Positions 1 through 5,548 of a stretch of 9,935 nucleotides of DNA are shown in pieces (within the stretch, counting starts at the first letter, position 1; every line of letters begins with the position of its first letter). The DNA comes from Anaerolineae bacterium (lineage in GTDB: Bacteria; Chloroflexota; Anaerolineae; E26-bin7). Below the pieces are notes generated by a model. It saw only the letters and a program-made list of their open reading frames with translations. It made no database searches and had not been told where the DNA came from. Made by a program: the position numbers and the translations under genes. The stretch is taken from the NCBI GenBank assembly GCA_029933115.1, contig JAOZOT010000104.1:1-9935 (forward strand), in the 5' to 3' direction.

Positions 1-830
1 TCGGCTGCGGGCTTATGGGCTCCGGCATCGTCGAGGTCTGCGCCAGAGCTGGCTACGAGGTGGTCGTGAGCGAAATCAACGACGAGTTCCTCCAGAAGGG
101 CATGGACCGCATCAACAAATCCCTGAGCCGGGCCGTGTCCAAAGGCAAAGCCACTCAGGAGGAAATGGACGCCGCTCTGGCCCGCATCAAAGGCACCACA
201 GATACGGCCGACTTTGCACCCTGCGACCTGGTTATCGAGGCTGCCATCGAGAACATGGAACTCAAGAAGCAGATTTTTGCCGAACTAGATGGCATCCTGC
301 GGCCCGAAGCCATCATCGGCAGCAACACCTCGTCGCTGTGCATCACCGAGATGGCTTCTGCCACCAAACGCGGCGACAAGGTGCTGGGCATCCACTTTTT
401 CAACCCCGTGCCTGTGATGCCCCTTCTCGAACTGGTGCGCACTATCCTGACCAGCGACGAGACCCTGGCCATCGCCAAGGAGTTTGGCCGGTCAGTGGGC
501 AAGACCACCGTAGTGGCCAAAGATACACCAGGCTTTATCGTCAACCGACTGCTGATCCCCTATCTGCTGGACGCAGTACGAATCTACGAGGACGGCCTGG
601 CCAGCAAGGAAGACATTGACACAGCCATCAAGCTGGGCCTGAACCATCCTATGGGCCCCCTGACCCTTCTAGACCTGGTTGGCTTGGACACCACCCTCTT
701 CATTGCTGATGCTATGTTCGAAGAATTCAAGGACCCGCGCTATGCTGCCCCACCTCTGCTCAGACGCATGGTACTGGCCGGGCATCTGGGGCGCAAGTCA
801 GGCAAGGGGTTCTACGATTATTCCAAGTAG
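1..830 (+). CDS. 3-hydroxyacyl-CoA (3-hydroxybutyryl-CoA) dehydrogenase, 5'-truncated by window edge
   Basis: NAD-dependent oxidation of (S)-3-hydroxyacyl-CoA to 3-oxoacyl-CoA, a cytoplasmic step of beta-oxidation or butanoyl-CoA metabolism. The reading frame is open from base 3 and starts inside the Rossmann nucleotide loop (G-C-G-L-M-G-S-G-I). The gene therefore begins just left of the window, and probably only about 10 residues are missing. The ATG at 15 lies within that loop and cannot be the true start. Other family landmarks are present: an E-A-A-I-E-N strand, NTSS followed by the catalytic HFFNP motif, DTPGFIVNR, and the C-terminal-domain stretch NHPMGPLTLLDLVGLD. The protein ends in the usual KSGKGFYDY tail, so the C-terminus is complete. 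The size fits the short single-function Hbd/PaaH type rather than the FadB fusion. The exact substrate chain length cannot be read from sequence. A GC-rich hairpin follows 5 bp after the stop. Confidence 0.93.
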   Translation, partial: GCGLMGSGIVEVCARAGYEVVVSEINDEFLQKGMDRINKSLSRAVSKGKATQEEMDAALARIKGTTDTADFAPCDLVIEAAIENMELKKQIFAELDGILRPEAIIGSNTSSLCITEMASATKRGDKVLGIHFFNPVPVMPLLELVRTILTSDETLAIAKEFGRSVGKTTVVAKDTPGFIVNRLLIPYLLDAVRIYEDGLASKEDIDTAIKLGLNHPMGPLTLLDLVGLDTTLFIADAMFEEFKDPRYAAPPLLRRMVLAGHLGRKSGKGFYDYSK

Positions 831-835
831 CTGCG

Positions 836-861
836 GAGGTGGGGGGACAATCCCCCACCTC
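836..861 (+). terminator. GC-rich hairpin after the acyl-CoA dehydrogenase
   Basis: A perfect 10-bp inverted repeat, GAGGTGGGGG at 836-845 and CCCCCACCTC at 852-861, encloses a 6-nt loop. It begins 5 bp after the stop codon. No T-run follows, so it may act as a weak or factor-assisted terminator or as a 3'-end stabilising hairpin. The position and perfect stem are seen directly; the function is inferred. Confidence 0.55.
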
Positions 862-1187
862 GCTCCATCCCATTCTACTGGGCCTGCTGCGCAGGCCGGG
901 GGGGCGTAGGAGACCGGCCCAGCAGTTCTGCCCTCAGTCCATAGCTGCTCTCACCGGATTTGCCACCCGGCGGCTCAGGCGGGCGGATTGCCTGCGGCGC
1001 AACGGTGCTGCAATAGTGACGCAAATCGGCTGCGAGTGGGAAAACAGGCTAGAGCCAGGCAAGTGGGGTTGAGGGGATACCCTTCAAGCTCCCCAGGCTT
1101 TGCTGCGGCAGGCCCACCTTTCGCAGAGTGGACCTTCGCACGAAGATAAACGGGACGCCCTTTGGCGGAGCCGAAGAGGGTGCAGTC
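862..1187. other. Structured GC-rich intergenic stretch with no recognised gene
   Basis: About 330 bp lie between the hairpin and the LysM gene. Two nested inverted repeats are visible. CTGGGCC (878-884) pairs with GGCCCAG (916-922), and inside it GGCCTG (881-886) can alternatively pair with CAGGCC (892-897). A 12-bp palindrome CTTCGCACGAAG lies at 1134-1145, about 43 bp before the LysM start. I found no convincing sigma70 promoter; the best -35/-10 pairs match poorly. Short ORFs across this stretch have low-complexity Arg/Gly/Pro translations and no SD, and look non-coding. An in-frame ATG at 1128 would extend the LysM protein but has no SD and adds unrelated residues. Confidence 0.5.
1176..1180 (+). 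promoter_or_regulatory. SD that selects the LysM gene start
   Basis: GAGGG lies 7 nt before the ATG at 1188. It favours this start over the in-frame ATG at 1128 and gives a protein that opens directly with its membrane anchor. Confidence 0.6.
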
Positions 1188-2015
1188 ATGACCAGAAGAC
1201 AAATCGTTTTCATCGTCGTTGTGAACGCCGCAATTTCCCTCGTCATCAGCTTGTCCATCTCGCTCATCATGCTCTACGTCTTCCTACTTTCCCTGGAAGT
1301 TGTAGAGGTGCCGGCGAGCACCGGCGCGCCCGCCCATGCTGGTAGCACAGCCCTGCCACCCCAGGCAGCCGCCGTCACCCTTAGCCCAAGGCCGACCATG
1401 ACCACCTACATTGTCCAGGAGGGCGACAGCCTCTCCAGCATCGCTTTCCAGTTCGACGTTCCTATGGAAGACATCATGCGGGCCAATGGTCTCACCGACG
1501 CAGACCTGCTGTTTGTGGGCCAGGAATTGATCATCCCCATTGGGGGCTTGTCCGAAATGCCCGCTTTCACCCCTGTCCCCACTCCAACCGAGACACCTAT
1601 CCCCTTCGAGCCACCAACGCCCCTTGCTACGCAGCCAATGCCCGGGGGGACGCCTGCTCCCAGCCCGACGAAAGAGCCCATTCCAACGGTCTTTGCCAAA
1701 CCGGTGGATGTGGAAATCACCGAGATAGTGAGCTCTGGCAACCTCGCTGAGGAGACGGTCATCATTACCAACCGGGGGCAACCGGTCAACCTGGAAGGCT
1801 GGACCTTGAGCGATCGTCACGACAACGTCTACACCTTTCCGGGCATCCTTCTGTGGAGCAATAACGCCAGCGTGAGAGTCCACACCGGTATCGGTGAGAA
1901 CACGGCTACCGATCTCTACTGGAAGCTGAACAGAGCCATCTGGGAAGCAGGGGACAGAGCAACCTTGGCCGATAGAGACGGAAAGATCATCTCTGTCTAC
2001 ACCGTTGGCGACTAG
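1188..2015 (+). CDS. Membrane-anchored LysM and lamin-tail-domain (LTD) protein
   Basis: Predicted 275-aa cell-surface protein. Residues about 6-37 form one long hydrophobic segment after MTRRQ, an N-terminal membrane anchor with the rest outside. One LysM module follows at about 73-118 (TYIVQEGDSLSSIA... through VGQELIIPI), a fold that binds peptidoglycan or chitin-like glycans. Residues about 119-172 are a Pro/Thr/Ser-rich linker. Residues about 173-273 match the lamin-tail domain type: VEITEIVSSG, then EETVIITNRG, then L-E-G-W-T-L-S-D, then YTFPG, and a closing DRDGKIISVY strand. I chose the ATG at 1188 because GAGGG (1176-1180) sits 7 nt upstream and the anchor begins immediately. The first in-frame ATG at 1128 has no such support. 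The likely role is attachment to the cell wall; the ligand of the LTD part is unknown. The next gene is convergent, with a gap of only 30 bp. Confidence 0.85.
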   Translation: MTRRQIVFIVVVNAAISLVISLSISLIMLYVFLLSLEVVEVPASTGAPAHAGSTALPPQAAAVTLSPRPTMTTYIVQEGDSLSSIAFQFDVPMEDIMRANGLTDADLLFVGQELIIPIGGLSEMPAFTPVPTPTETPIPFEPPTPLATQPMPGGTPAPSPTKEPIPTVFAKPVDVEITEIVSSGNLAEETVIITNRGQPVNLEGWTLSDRHDNVYTFPGILLWSNNASVRVHTGIGENTATDLYWKLNRAIWEAGDRATLADRDGKIISVYTVGD

Positions 2016-2045
2016 GTCCGCTACTCTGCCTGCCGGCCGGGTTTC

Positions 2046-2669
2046 TCAATCGAGGTGACAGGTGTCGTTGATAAGGATAGTGGTGAAGACGCCTTCCCGA
2101 TATTCGAAGATATTGAGACAACCGTTGTCCTGCCTGATGCGCCAGAAATGAGAGTTATCCAGCCCTAGCATGGCGCAGACCAGGACTTTGTTGACCACTT
2201 GATGGGCCGCAACGAGAATGGTCTGATCTTGGTGGCGGGCTATGACCTGATAGAGGGCGGCCATCGCCCGCTCGCGTACCTCTGCCAGGCTCTCGCCCCC
2301 AGGTGGCCGGACCTTGTGGGGCTCCTGCAGCCATTGACGGTACAAAGTGGGATAGAGCCGGGCTACTTCGGAGTGAGGGCGCTCTTGCCAGGCGCCATAA
2401 TTGATGTCAATAATACCCGCCAGAGGTTTGACGGTCAGGCCAAGCCGCCGGGCTGTTGGCTGCGCGGTCTCCACGGCGCGCTGCAAGGGGCTGGCGTACA
2501 CAGCGGCGATAGGTTCTCTGGTTAACCGCTCGGCCAGGGCCTGGGCCTGGGCACGCCCTCTTTCGTTCAGAGGCAGGTCAATGCGGCCACGGAAACGCTC
2601 GCCCTCAGTGGAAGAAGCGCCGACATTCCACGCCGTCTGACCGTGACGGACCAGAATGATCCGTGTCAT
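2046..2669 (-). CDS. Histidine phosphatase superfamily protein (phosphoglycerate mutase-like)
   Basis: 207-aa member of the histidine (acid) phosphatase branch with the RHG signature at residues 8-10, where His9 is the expected phospho-acceptor. Other family positions are seen: Asn15, the R-G-R-I-D-L-P-L-N-E-R-G loop (28-38), SPLQRAVETAQ with Arg64, and VAAHQ with the second catalytic His156. The usual Glu general acid in the L-x-E-x-x-x-G segment appears replaced by Asp88 in GIIDINYGAWQE, a mild oddity. The family includes cofactor-dependent phosphoglycerate mutases, alpha-ribazole phosphatase (CobC) and broad phosphatases. Sequence alone does not decide between them, and no cobalamin-biosynthesis neighbours support CobC. 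The start is well placed: GGAGGT lies 6 nt upstream, and a TTGACA-N17-TAGAAT promoter precedes it. It is convergent with the LysM gene and divergent from DUF1992. Confidence 0.9.
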   Translation of the reverse strand: MTRIILVRHGQTAWNVGASSTEGERFRGRIDLPLNERGRAQAQALAERLTREPIAAVYASPLQRAVETAQPTARRLGLTVKPLAGIIDINYGAWQERPHSEVARLYPTLYRQWLQEPHKVRPPGGESLAEVRERAMAALYQVIARHQDQTILVAAHQVVNKVLVCAMLGLDNSHFWRIRQDNGCLNIFEYREGVFTTILINDTCHLD

Positions 2670-2699
2670 CGTAGACCTCCATCGTGAAATTGTGGGCCC

Positions 2700-2728
2700 A
2701 TTCTACCCCGTCCGTCGTACTCTGTCAA
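2700..2728 (-). promoter_or_regulatory. Sigma70-type promoter of the histidine phosphatase gene
   Basis: Read on the minus strand, TTGACA (2728-2723) is followed by 17 bp and TAGAAT (2705-2700), one mismatch from full consensus. Transcription would start near 2693, about 24 nt before the ATG at 2669, and the leader contains the SD GGAGGT. The -35 hexamer overlaps the left copy of the 8-bp direct repeat bordering the adjacent palindromic element. Confidence 0.75.
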
Positions 2729-2732
2729 AAAA
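2725..2732. repeat. Left 8-bp direct repeat (putative target duplication)
   Basis: TCAAAAAA, identical to 2887-2894 and directly abutting the outer end of the left terminal inverted repeat. It overlaps the -35 hexamer of the phosphatase promoter. Confidence 0.65.
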
Positions 2733-2886
2733 GGCTCTACACGGATTCGAGGGGTGGGGATAAGCCTCCCGCAGGCTGAGGCACCTGATCGTTGCTAAAT
2801 TGCTTCGCCTTCCGCAGTTCCTGCCTCAGCAAAGGCTGTATGAAACCTGCGGGAGGCTGGCTTACCCCACAAATCCGAGTAGACCC
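2733..2886. mobile_element. MITE-like palindromic element with 8-bp target duplication (ISL3-type ends)
   Basis: A 154-bp non-coding palindrome with terminal inverted repeats GGCTCTACACGGATT (2733-2747) and, read inward on the other strand, GGGTCTACTCGGATT (2886-2872), 13 of 15 identical. Inverted matching continues inward: TGGGG/TTACCCC, CCTCCCGCAGG (2765-2775) with CCTGCGGGAGG (2846-2856), and CTGAGGCA (2776-2783) with TGCCTCAG (2822-2829). The right arm carries about 16 extra bases. The direct repeat TCAAAAAA flanks it at 2725-2732 and 2887-2894, as expected of a target duplication. No transposase ORF fits. ISL3-family elements are known for ends starting GG and 8-bp duplications, so a non-autonomous derivative is the best guess. 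The repeats are seen; the family assignment is inference. An old structured regulatory repeat is the alternative. Confidence 0.7.
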
Positions 2887-2894
2887 TCAAAAAA
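2887..2894. repeat. Right 8-bp direct repeat (putative target duplication)
   Basis: TCAAAAAA, identical to 2725-2732. It abuts the right terminal inverted repeat and is followed at once by the SD (GAGAGGG) of the DUF1992 gene. Confidence 0.65.
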
Positions 2895-2908
2895 GAGAGG
2901 GAAGACCA

Positions 2909-3382
2909 ATGAATTGGGGTGAGATGGTAGAGCGTCAAATTGCAGAAGCGCAGGAACGGGGCGAATTTGATGACCTGTCAGGCAAAGGAAAGCCTTTAGA
3001 CTTGACGGAGAACCCCTTCGCCAACCCCGAATGGCGTTTGGCCTACAAGATACTCCAGGATCACGGCTTCACTCTGGACTGGATCGAGTTGGACAAAGAA
3101 ATTCGCGCTGAAATCCAAGCCTGCCGGGAACAGTTGCTTCAGAGCAAACGCTGGTATGAACGCTCCTTGGCCCAGCTAAAGTCTCAGGAGGACCCTCGGG
3201 CCGAAGGCGAAAGAGTCAGGGTACAACACACCTGGGAGCAAGCCCTGGAGACTTTTGCCGACCAGATAGCCCAGATCAACAAGAAAATAGAGCTCTTCAA
3301 CCTAAAAGTTCCCCTGGTCAATCTGCAGCGTCCGAAAATCTCTGTGGATGAGGAAAAGCTCAGATTGGATATTAAAACTTGA
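2909..3382 (+). CDS. DUF1992 family protein (DnaJ-homologue subfamily C member 28-like conserved domain)
   Basis: 157-aa soluble protein matching the DUF1992 domain over its whole length. It opens with an amphipathic helix (W-G-E-M-V-E-R-Q-I-A-E-A-Q-E-R-G-E-F), then the diagnostic D-L-S-G-K-G-K-P-L-D-L turn and the NPF-x-N-P-E-W-R-L-A-Y-K-I-L segment. A long charged helical region follows, and a P-x-V-x-L-Q-R-P-K-I-type tail (IELFNLKVPLVNLQRPKI). The domain is shared with vertebrate DNAJC28, but no J-domain is present here and the biochemical role is unknown. I chose ATG 2909 because GAGAGGG lies 7 nt upstream and family homology begins here. The longer frame from 2792 runs through the palindromic element and is spurious. 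The dipeptidase follows after 6 bp, so the two are probably co-transcribed. I saw no clear promoter; the element sits just upstream. Confidence 0.87.
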   Translation: MNWGEMVERQIAEAQERGEFDDLSGKGKPLDLTENPFANPEWRLAYKILQDHGFTLDWIELDKEIRAEIQACREQLLQSKRWYERSLAQLKSQEDPRAEGERVRVQHTWEQALETFADQIAQINKKIELFNLKVPLVNLQRPKISVDEEKLRLDIKT

Positions 3383-3388
3383 GAAAGG

Positions 3389-4378
3389 ATGGCACACACT
3401 TTGGACCCAGGACAGCTACATAGAGAAAGCATAGTTTTCGATGCTCACTGCGATACATTGCAAGAGGTGCTGGCGGGCAAGCGGCGGTTGGGCGAGCGTT
3501 CAGAGAAAGGACACATAGACCTGCCCCGCCTGCGTGAAGGCGGTGTCACTGCCCAAATTTTCGCCCTCTTTGTCAGCCCCAACTATTTTCCCAGAGGCGC
3601 CACCAGGCAAGCTCTGCGCCTGCTGGACGTTTTCTATCAGGAATTGGAGGACAACGCCGACCGATTGACCTTGGCCACTACGGCCAACGATATTGAAAAA
3701 GCCAAGGCGGAGGGCAAAGTAGCGGGCATCCTGAGCCTGGAAGGAGCCGAAGCTTTGGAGGGTGATCTGAGAGTCCTCAGAGCTTTTTACAAGCTGGGGG
3801 TGAGGAACATCGGCCTGACCTGGAACTTGCGCAATGCGGCAGCCGATGGGGTGGATGAGACGCGCTCCAGCAGCGGCCTGACCAACTTTGGAGTACAGTT
3901 GGTGCGAGAGATGAACCGTCTGGGTATCATGGTGGACATCTCTCATCTCTCTCCCACCGGCGTCCGCGACGTGCTCTATGTCAGCGAAGCCCCGGTCATC
4001 GCCTCCCATTCCAATGCTTATGCCCTGTGCCCCCACCGCCGCAACCTGACCGACGAGCAATTAGAGGGCATCGCCTCCAAAGGTGGAGTAGTAGGAGTCA
4101 CCTTCGTGCCCAATTTCGTCACCGCAGACGAGAACCAGGCCACCCTCAAGAGAGTGCTGGACCAGATTGATCACATGGTCAAGACAATGGGTGTTGACCA
4201 CGTCGGGTTGGGCTCTGACTTTGACGGCTTCTTCAACTCAAAAGTGCGAGGTATGGAAGACGTCACCCGTCTGCCCAGACTGACAGCAGGGCTGGTAGAG
4301 CGGGGTTACAGCGAGGAGGATGTGAAAAAGATTCTGGGTGGTAATTTCATGAGGGTCTTCAGAGAGGTAGTGGGCTGA
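3389..4378 (+). CDS. Membrane dipeptidase-type peptidase (M19 / renal dipeptidase family)
   Basis: 329-aa zinc metallopeptidase of the amidohydrolase-like TIM-barrel fold, expected to hydrolyse dipeptides. The family's metal ligands are all visible: His20 and Asp22 in FDAHCDT, bridging Glu118 in LSLEGAEAL, His186 in DISHLS, and His207 in ASHSNA. Arg218 in PHRRNLTDE and Asp277 in GLGSDFDG are the expected substrate-binding positions. The closing I-L-G-G-N-F-M-R-V-F is typical. No signal peptide is present, so it is predicted to be cytoplasmic, as in many bacterial homologues. The length is normal and the gene appears complete. Its ATG lies 6 bp after the DUF1992 stop, with GAAAGG almost touching it. 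That is a short SD distance and suggests translational coupling. Peptide scavenging is the likely role; some relatives act on D-configured or beta-lactam-like dipeptides, which cannot be settled here. Confidence 0.94.
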   Translation: MAHTLDPGQLHRESIVFDAHCDTLQEVLAGKRRLGERSEKGHIDLPRLREGGVTAQIFALFVSPNYFPRGATRQALRLLDVFYQELEDNADRLTLATTANDIEKAKAEGKVAGILSLEGAEALEGDLRVLRAFYKLGVRNIGLTWNLRNAAADGVDETRSSSGLTNFGVQLVREMNRLGIMVDISHLSPTGVRDVLYVSEAPVIASHSNAYALCPHRRNLTDEQLEGIASKGGVVGVTFVPNFVTADENQATLKRVLDQIDHMVKTMGVDHVGLGSDFDGFFNSKVRGMEDVTRLPRLTAGLVERGYSEEDVKKILGGNFMRVFREVVG

Positions 4379-4383
4379 ATTCT

Positions 4384-4403
4384 TCAACCTGTTGGGAGGT
4401 TGA
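4384..4403. repeat. 7-bp inverted repeat overlapping the -35 of the zinc-ribbon promoter
   Basis: TCAACCT (4384-4390) and AGGTTGA (4397-4403) form a perfect 7-bp stem with a 6-nt loop. It starts 5 bp after the dipeptidase stop and its right arm covers the first four bases of the TTGACA box. It could be a weak terminator for the dipeptidase operon (no T-run) or a binding site for a repressor. Confidence 0.45.
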
Positions 4404-4428
4404 CAGAGAAAGCAAAGAGATATATAAT
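4400..4428 (+). promoter_or_regulatory. Perfect-consensus sigma70 promoter for the zinc-ribbon gene
   Basis: TTGACA (4400-4405), a 17-bp spacer, and TATAAT (4423-4428). Both hexamers and the spacing match the housekeeping consensus exactly. The expected transcription start is near 4435, giving a leader of about 43 nt to the ATG at 4478. This implies high constitutive expression unless the overlapping inverted repeat is an operator. Confidence 0.88.
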
Positions 4429-4463
4429 TTAGGTGCTGATACACAATTCCAAGGAGAGCAAAT

Positions 4464-4470
4464 AGGAGGT
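4464..4470 (+). promoter_or_regulatory. Strong SD of the zinc-ribbon gene
   Basis: AGGAGGT, a full anti-SD match, lies 7 nt before the ATG at 4478. A second purine run (AAGGAG, 4451-4456) lies further upstream. Together with the consensus promoter this predicts heavy translation of the small protein. Confidence 0.8.
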
Positions 4471-4477
4471 TTCACCC

Positions 4478-4672
4478 ATGCCAGAGAAATTGCGTTACGA
4501 GTGTCCCAAGTGCGGTAAGACGGGTGAATTCGAGAACTGGGAGGGTTCACCTTATTCAGCCAAGGATCAGCCCATCCGCATGACCTGTGGAACGTGCGCG
4601 ACCTGGAAGAACTATGAGGCGACCGGAGGCAAAGTCAAGGGCCTGGTGTTTGTGGTCACCCAGCAATACTAA
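4478..4672 (+). CDS. Small zinc-ribbon-like protein, 64 aa, function unknown
   Basis: Two cysteine knuckles, Y-E-C-P-K-C-G (Cys9, Cys12) and M-T-C-G-T-C (Cys37, Cys40), are spaced as in short treble-clef or rubredoxin-like zinc ribbons and probably bind one metal ion. Between them lies a polar loop with aromatic residues (FENWEGSPYSAKDQP). The tail is a basic strand-like stretch (GGKVKGLVFVVTQQY). No membrane segment or signal is present. I do not recognise a named family. Zinc ribbons of this size can be stand-alone nucleic-acid or protein binders, and rubredoxin-type electron transfer is a weaker alternative because the knuckles lack the rubredoxin C-x-x-C-G-Y/V-x-Y pattern. The gene is a tight single unit with its own consensus promoter, strong SD and downstream hairpin. 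Confidence 0.82.
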   Translation: MPEKLRYECPKCGKTGEFENWEGSPYSAKDQPIRMTCGTCATWKNYEATGGKVKGLVFVVTQQY

Positions 4673-4684
4673 CGCGCTCAAAGC

Positions 4685-4717
4685 AAAGGGCCTCTCCAAT
4701 CACAGGAGAGGCCCTTT
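4685..4717. terminator. Strong hairpin terminator between convergent genes
   Basis: AAAGGGCCTCTCC (4685-4697) and GGAGAGGCCCTTT (4705-4717) form a perfect 13-bp stem with a 7-nt loop, 12 bp after the zinc-ribbon stop. The stem ends in TTT on the plus strand and, read from the other side, also in TTT. It can therefore serve both the zinc-ribbon gene and the convergent pentapeptide gene (stop at 4759). No longer U-run follows on either side. Confidence 0.82.
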
Positions 4718-4758
4718 GGTATATCCTCACAAGGCTGCACCCCTGGCGCAGCCTGTGT

Positions 4759-5382
4759 TCATTCGTGTATGGTGCCATCGGGCATAGTAGCCCCCTCTAA
4801 ATCAGCCCCGGTCAGATCGGCGTCGGTCAGAATTGCTCCTTTCAAATTGGTTCCACGCAAGTCAGCCCCCGCCAGGAAACACGCTTTCAGGTTGGCGTTA
4901 CGCAGGTCAGCCCCACGCAGGTCGGTCCTACTCAAATCGTAGCCAGAAAAATCCTGACCCCTGCCCTTTTTGCTGGTAAGGAGAGAGGCAATTTTGGCCC
5001 ATTTTTCATCCAATTGCGCACCGGTCAGATCAGCCCCGCTCAGATTGACCTTGTGCAGGTGGGCTGAAGTTAGATTGGCGCCGCGCAGATTGGCCTTGCT
5101 CAGGTCGGTGAACCACATCATGATCCTGTGCAGATTGGCTCCGCGCAGGTCAGCTTCGTGCAGATCAGCCCCGGCCAGGAAACACGCCTCTAAATTAGCA
5201 TTGCTCAGATTGGCCCTACGCAGATTCGCTCCGGCCAGGAAACACGCTCTCAGATTGACCCCGCTCAGCTCAGCGCCGGTCAGATCATAGCCTTCCAGGT
5301 CCCTCTCCTCCCCCCTGTAAATCCGCTGCATGATAAGTGGCGAGGGTTTACCTCTCCAGCCAGGTCGCTTACGCTCAGACAA
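4759..5382 (-). CDS. Pentapeptide-repeat protein with two repeat blocks
   Basis: 207-aa protein built largely of A(D/N)LXX pentapeptides, which fold as a right-handed quadrilateral beta-helix. Block 1 spans about 34-124, block 2 about 150-200. They are separated by a non-repeat spacer (about 125-147, D-E-K-W-A-K-I-A-S-L-L) that leads into GRGQDFSGYDL. This resembles the entry to block 1 (GEERDLEGYDL), so the layout looks duplicated. The heptapeptide ACFLAGA recurs at 46-52, 66-72 and 167-173, with matching 14-bp DNA repeats. The start is TTG at 5382, chosen because AAGGAGAG lies just upstream; the next ATG (residue 18) has no comparable support. Family members include gyrase-protecting DNA mimics such as Qnr/MfpA and many proteins of unknown role. 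The acidic-mimic character is not obvious here, so the function is unknown. It has its own promoter. Confidence 0.9.
   Translation of the reverse strand: MSERKRPGWRGKPSPLIMQRIYRGEERDLEGYDLTGAELSGVNLRACFLAGANLRRANLSNANLEACFLAGADLHEADLRGANLHRIMMWFTDLSKANLRGANLTSAHLHKVNLSGADLTGAQLDEKWAKIASLLTSKKGRGQDFSGYDLSRTDLRGADLRNANLKACFLAGADLRGTNLKGAILTDADLTGADLEGATMPDGTIHE
4871..5247 (-). repeat. Three 14-bp in-gene repeats encoding ACFLAG
   Basis: GCCAGGAAACACGC (plus-strand reading) occurs identically at 4871-4884, 5174-5187 and 5234-5247. The last two are 60 bp apart, exactly four pentapeptides; the first is 303 bp from the second. All lie in the same codon phase. They suggest recent duplication or conversion within the pentapeptide gene. 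Confidence 0.8.
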
Positions 5383-5542
5383 GATGCTCTCCTTTCCCCA
5401 TCTCTATTGGAAGCTCTCAACCTCTGCCTCATGGCATCCCCAGCAGCGGCAATGGGTTTGCCATCCCGATGGTCTGAACCACCTTGGGGAAGTCATACTC
5501 TCAGCATGGTATCGATCGAGGGAGGCAAGATCATTTTTCTGC
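5383..5542 (-). other. Long leader of the pentapeptide gene with alternative hairpins
   Basis: About 160 nt lie between the predicted transcription start and the TTG. TTGCC (5458-5462) can pair with GGCAA (5448-5452) in a small hairpin. Alternatively TGCCAT (5459-5464) pairs with ATGGCA (5431-5436). The two use the same bases and exclude each other. No known riboswitch consensus fits; the arrangement could be chance. Confidence 0.3.
5387..5394 (-). promoter_or_regulatory. SD supporting the TTG start of the pentapeptide gene
   Basis: Read on the minus strand, AAGGAGAG ends 4 nt before the TTG at 5382-5380, with the GGAG core 6 nt away. This decides the start in favour of the TTG. Confidence 0.7.
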
Positions 5543-5548
5543 GCTTCA

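Noticed and set aside
978..1016. Possible promoter TTGCCT-N17-CAATAG for the LysM gene
   Set aside because: The -10 matches the consensus at only two positions and the GC-rich setting makes chance matches likely.
1284..1883. 199-aa minus-strand ORF opposite the LysM/LTD gene
   Set aside because: The plus strand carries clear LysM and LTD signatures; the antisense translation is low-complexity Gly/Arg-rich without domains.
2792..2908. N-terminal extension of the DUF1992 protein
   Set aside because: These 39 codons lie inside the palindromic element, lack an SD, and family homology begins at 2909.
3500..4060. 186-aa minus-strand ORF within the dipeptidase
   Set aside because: It is the shadow of a gene with all M19 metal ligands in place.
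4759..5382. CRISPR-like array suggested by regularly repeated short motifs
   Set aside because: The repeats are in coding phase and encode pentapeptide units; there are no unique spacers of constant size.
5430..5470. Possible c-di-GMP riboswitch in the pentapeptide leader (GGCAAACC match)
   Set aside because: Only that short string matches; the second conserved GCAAAGCC element and the overall fold are missing.
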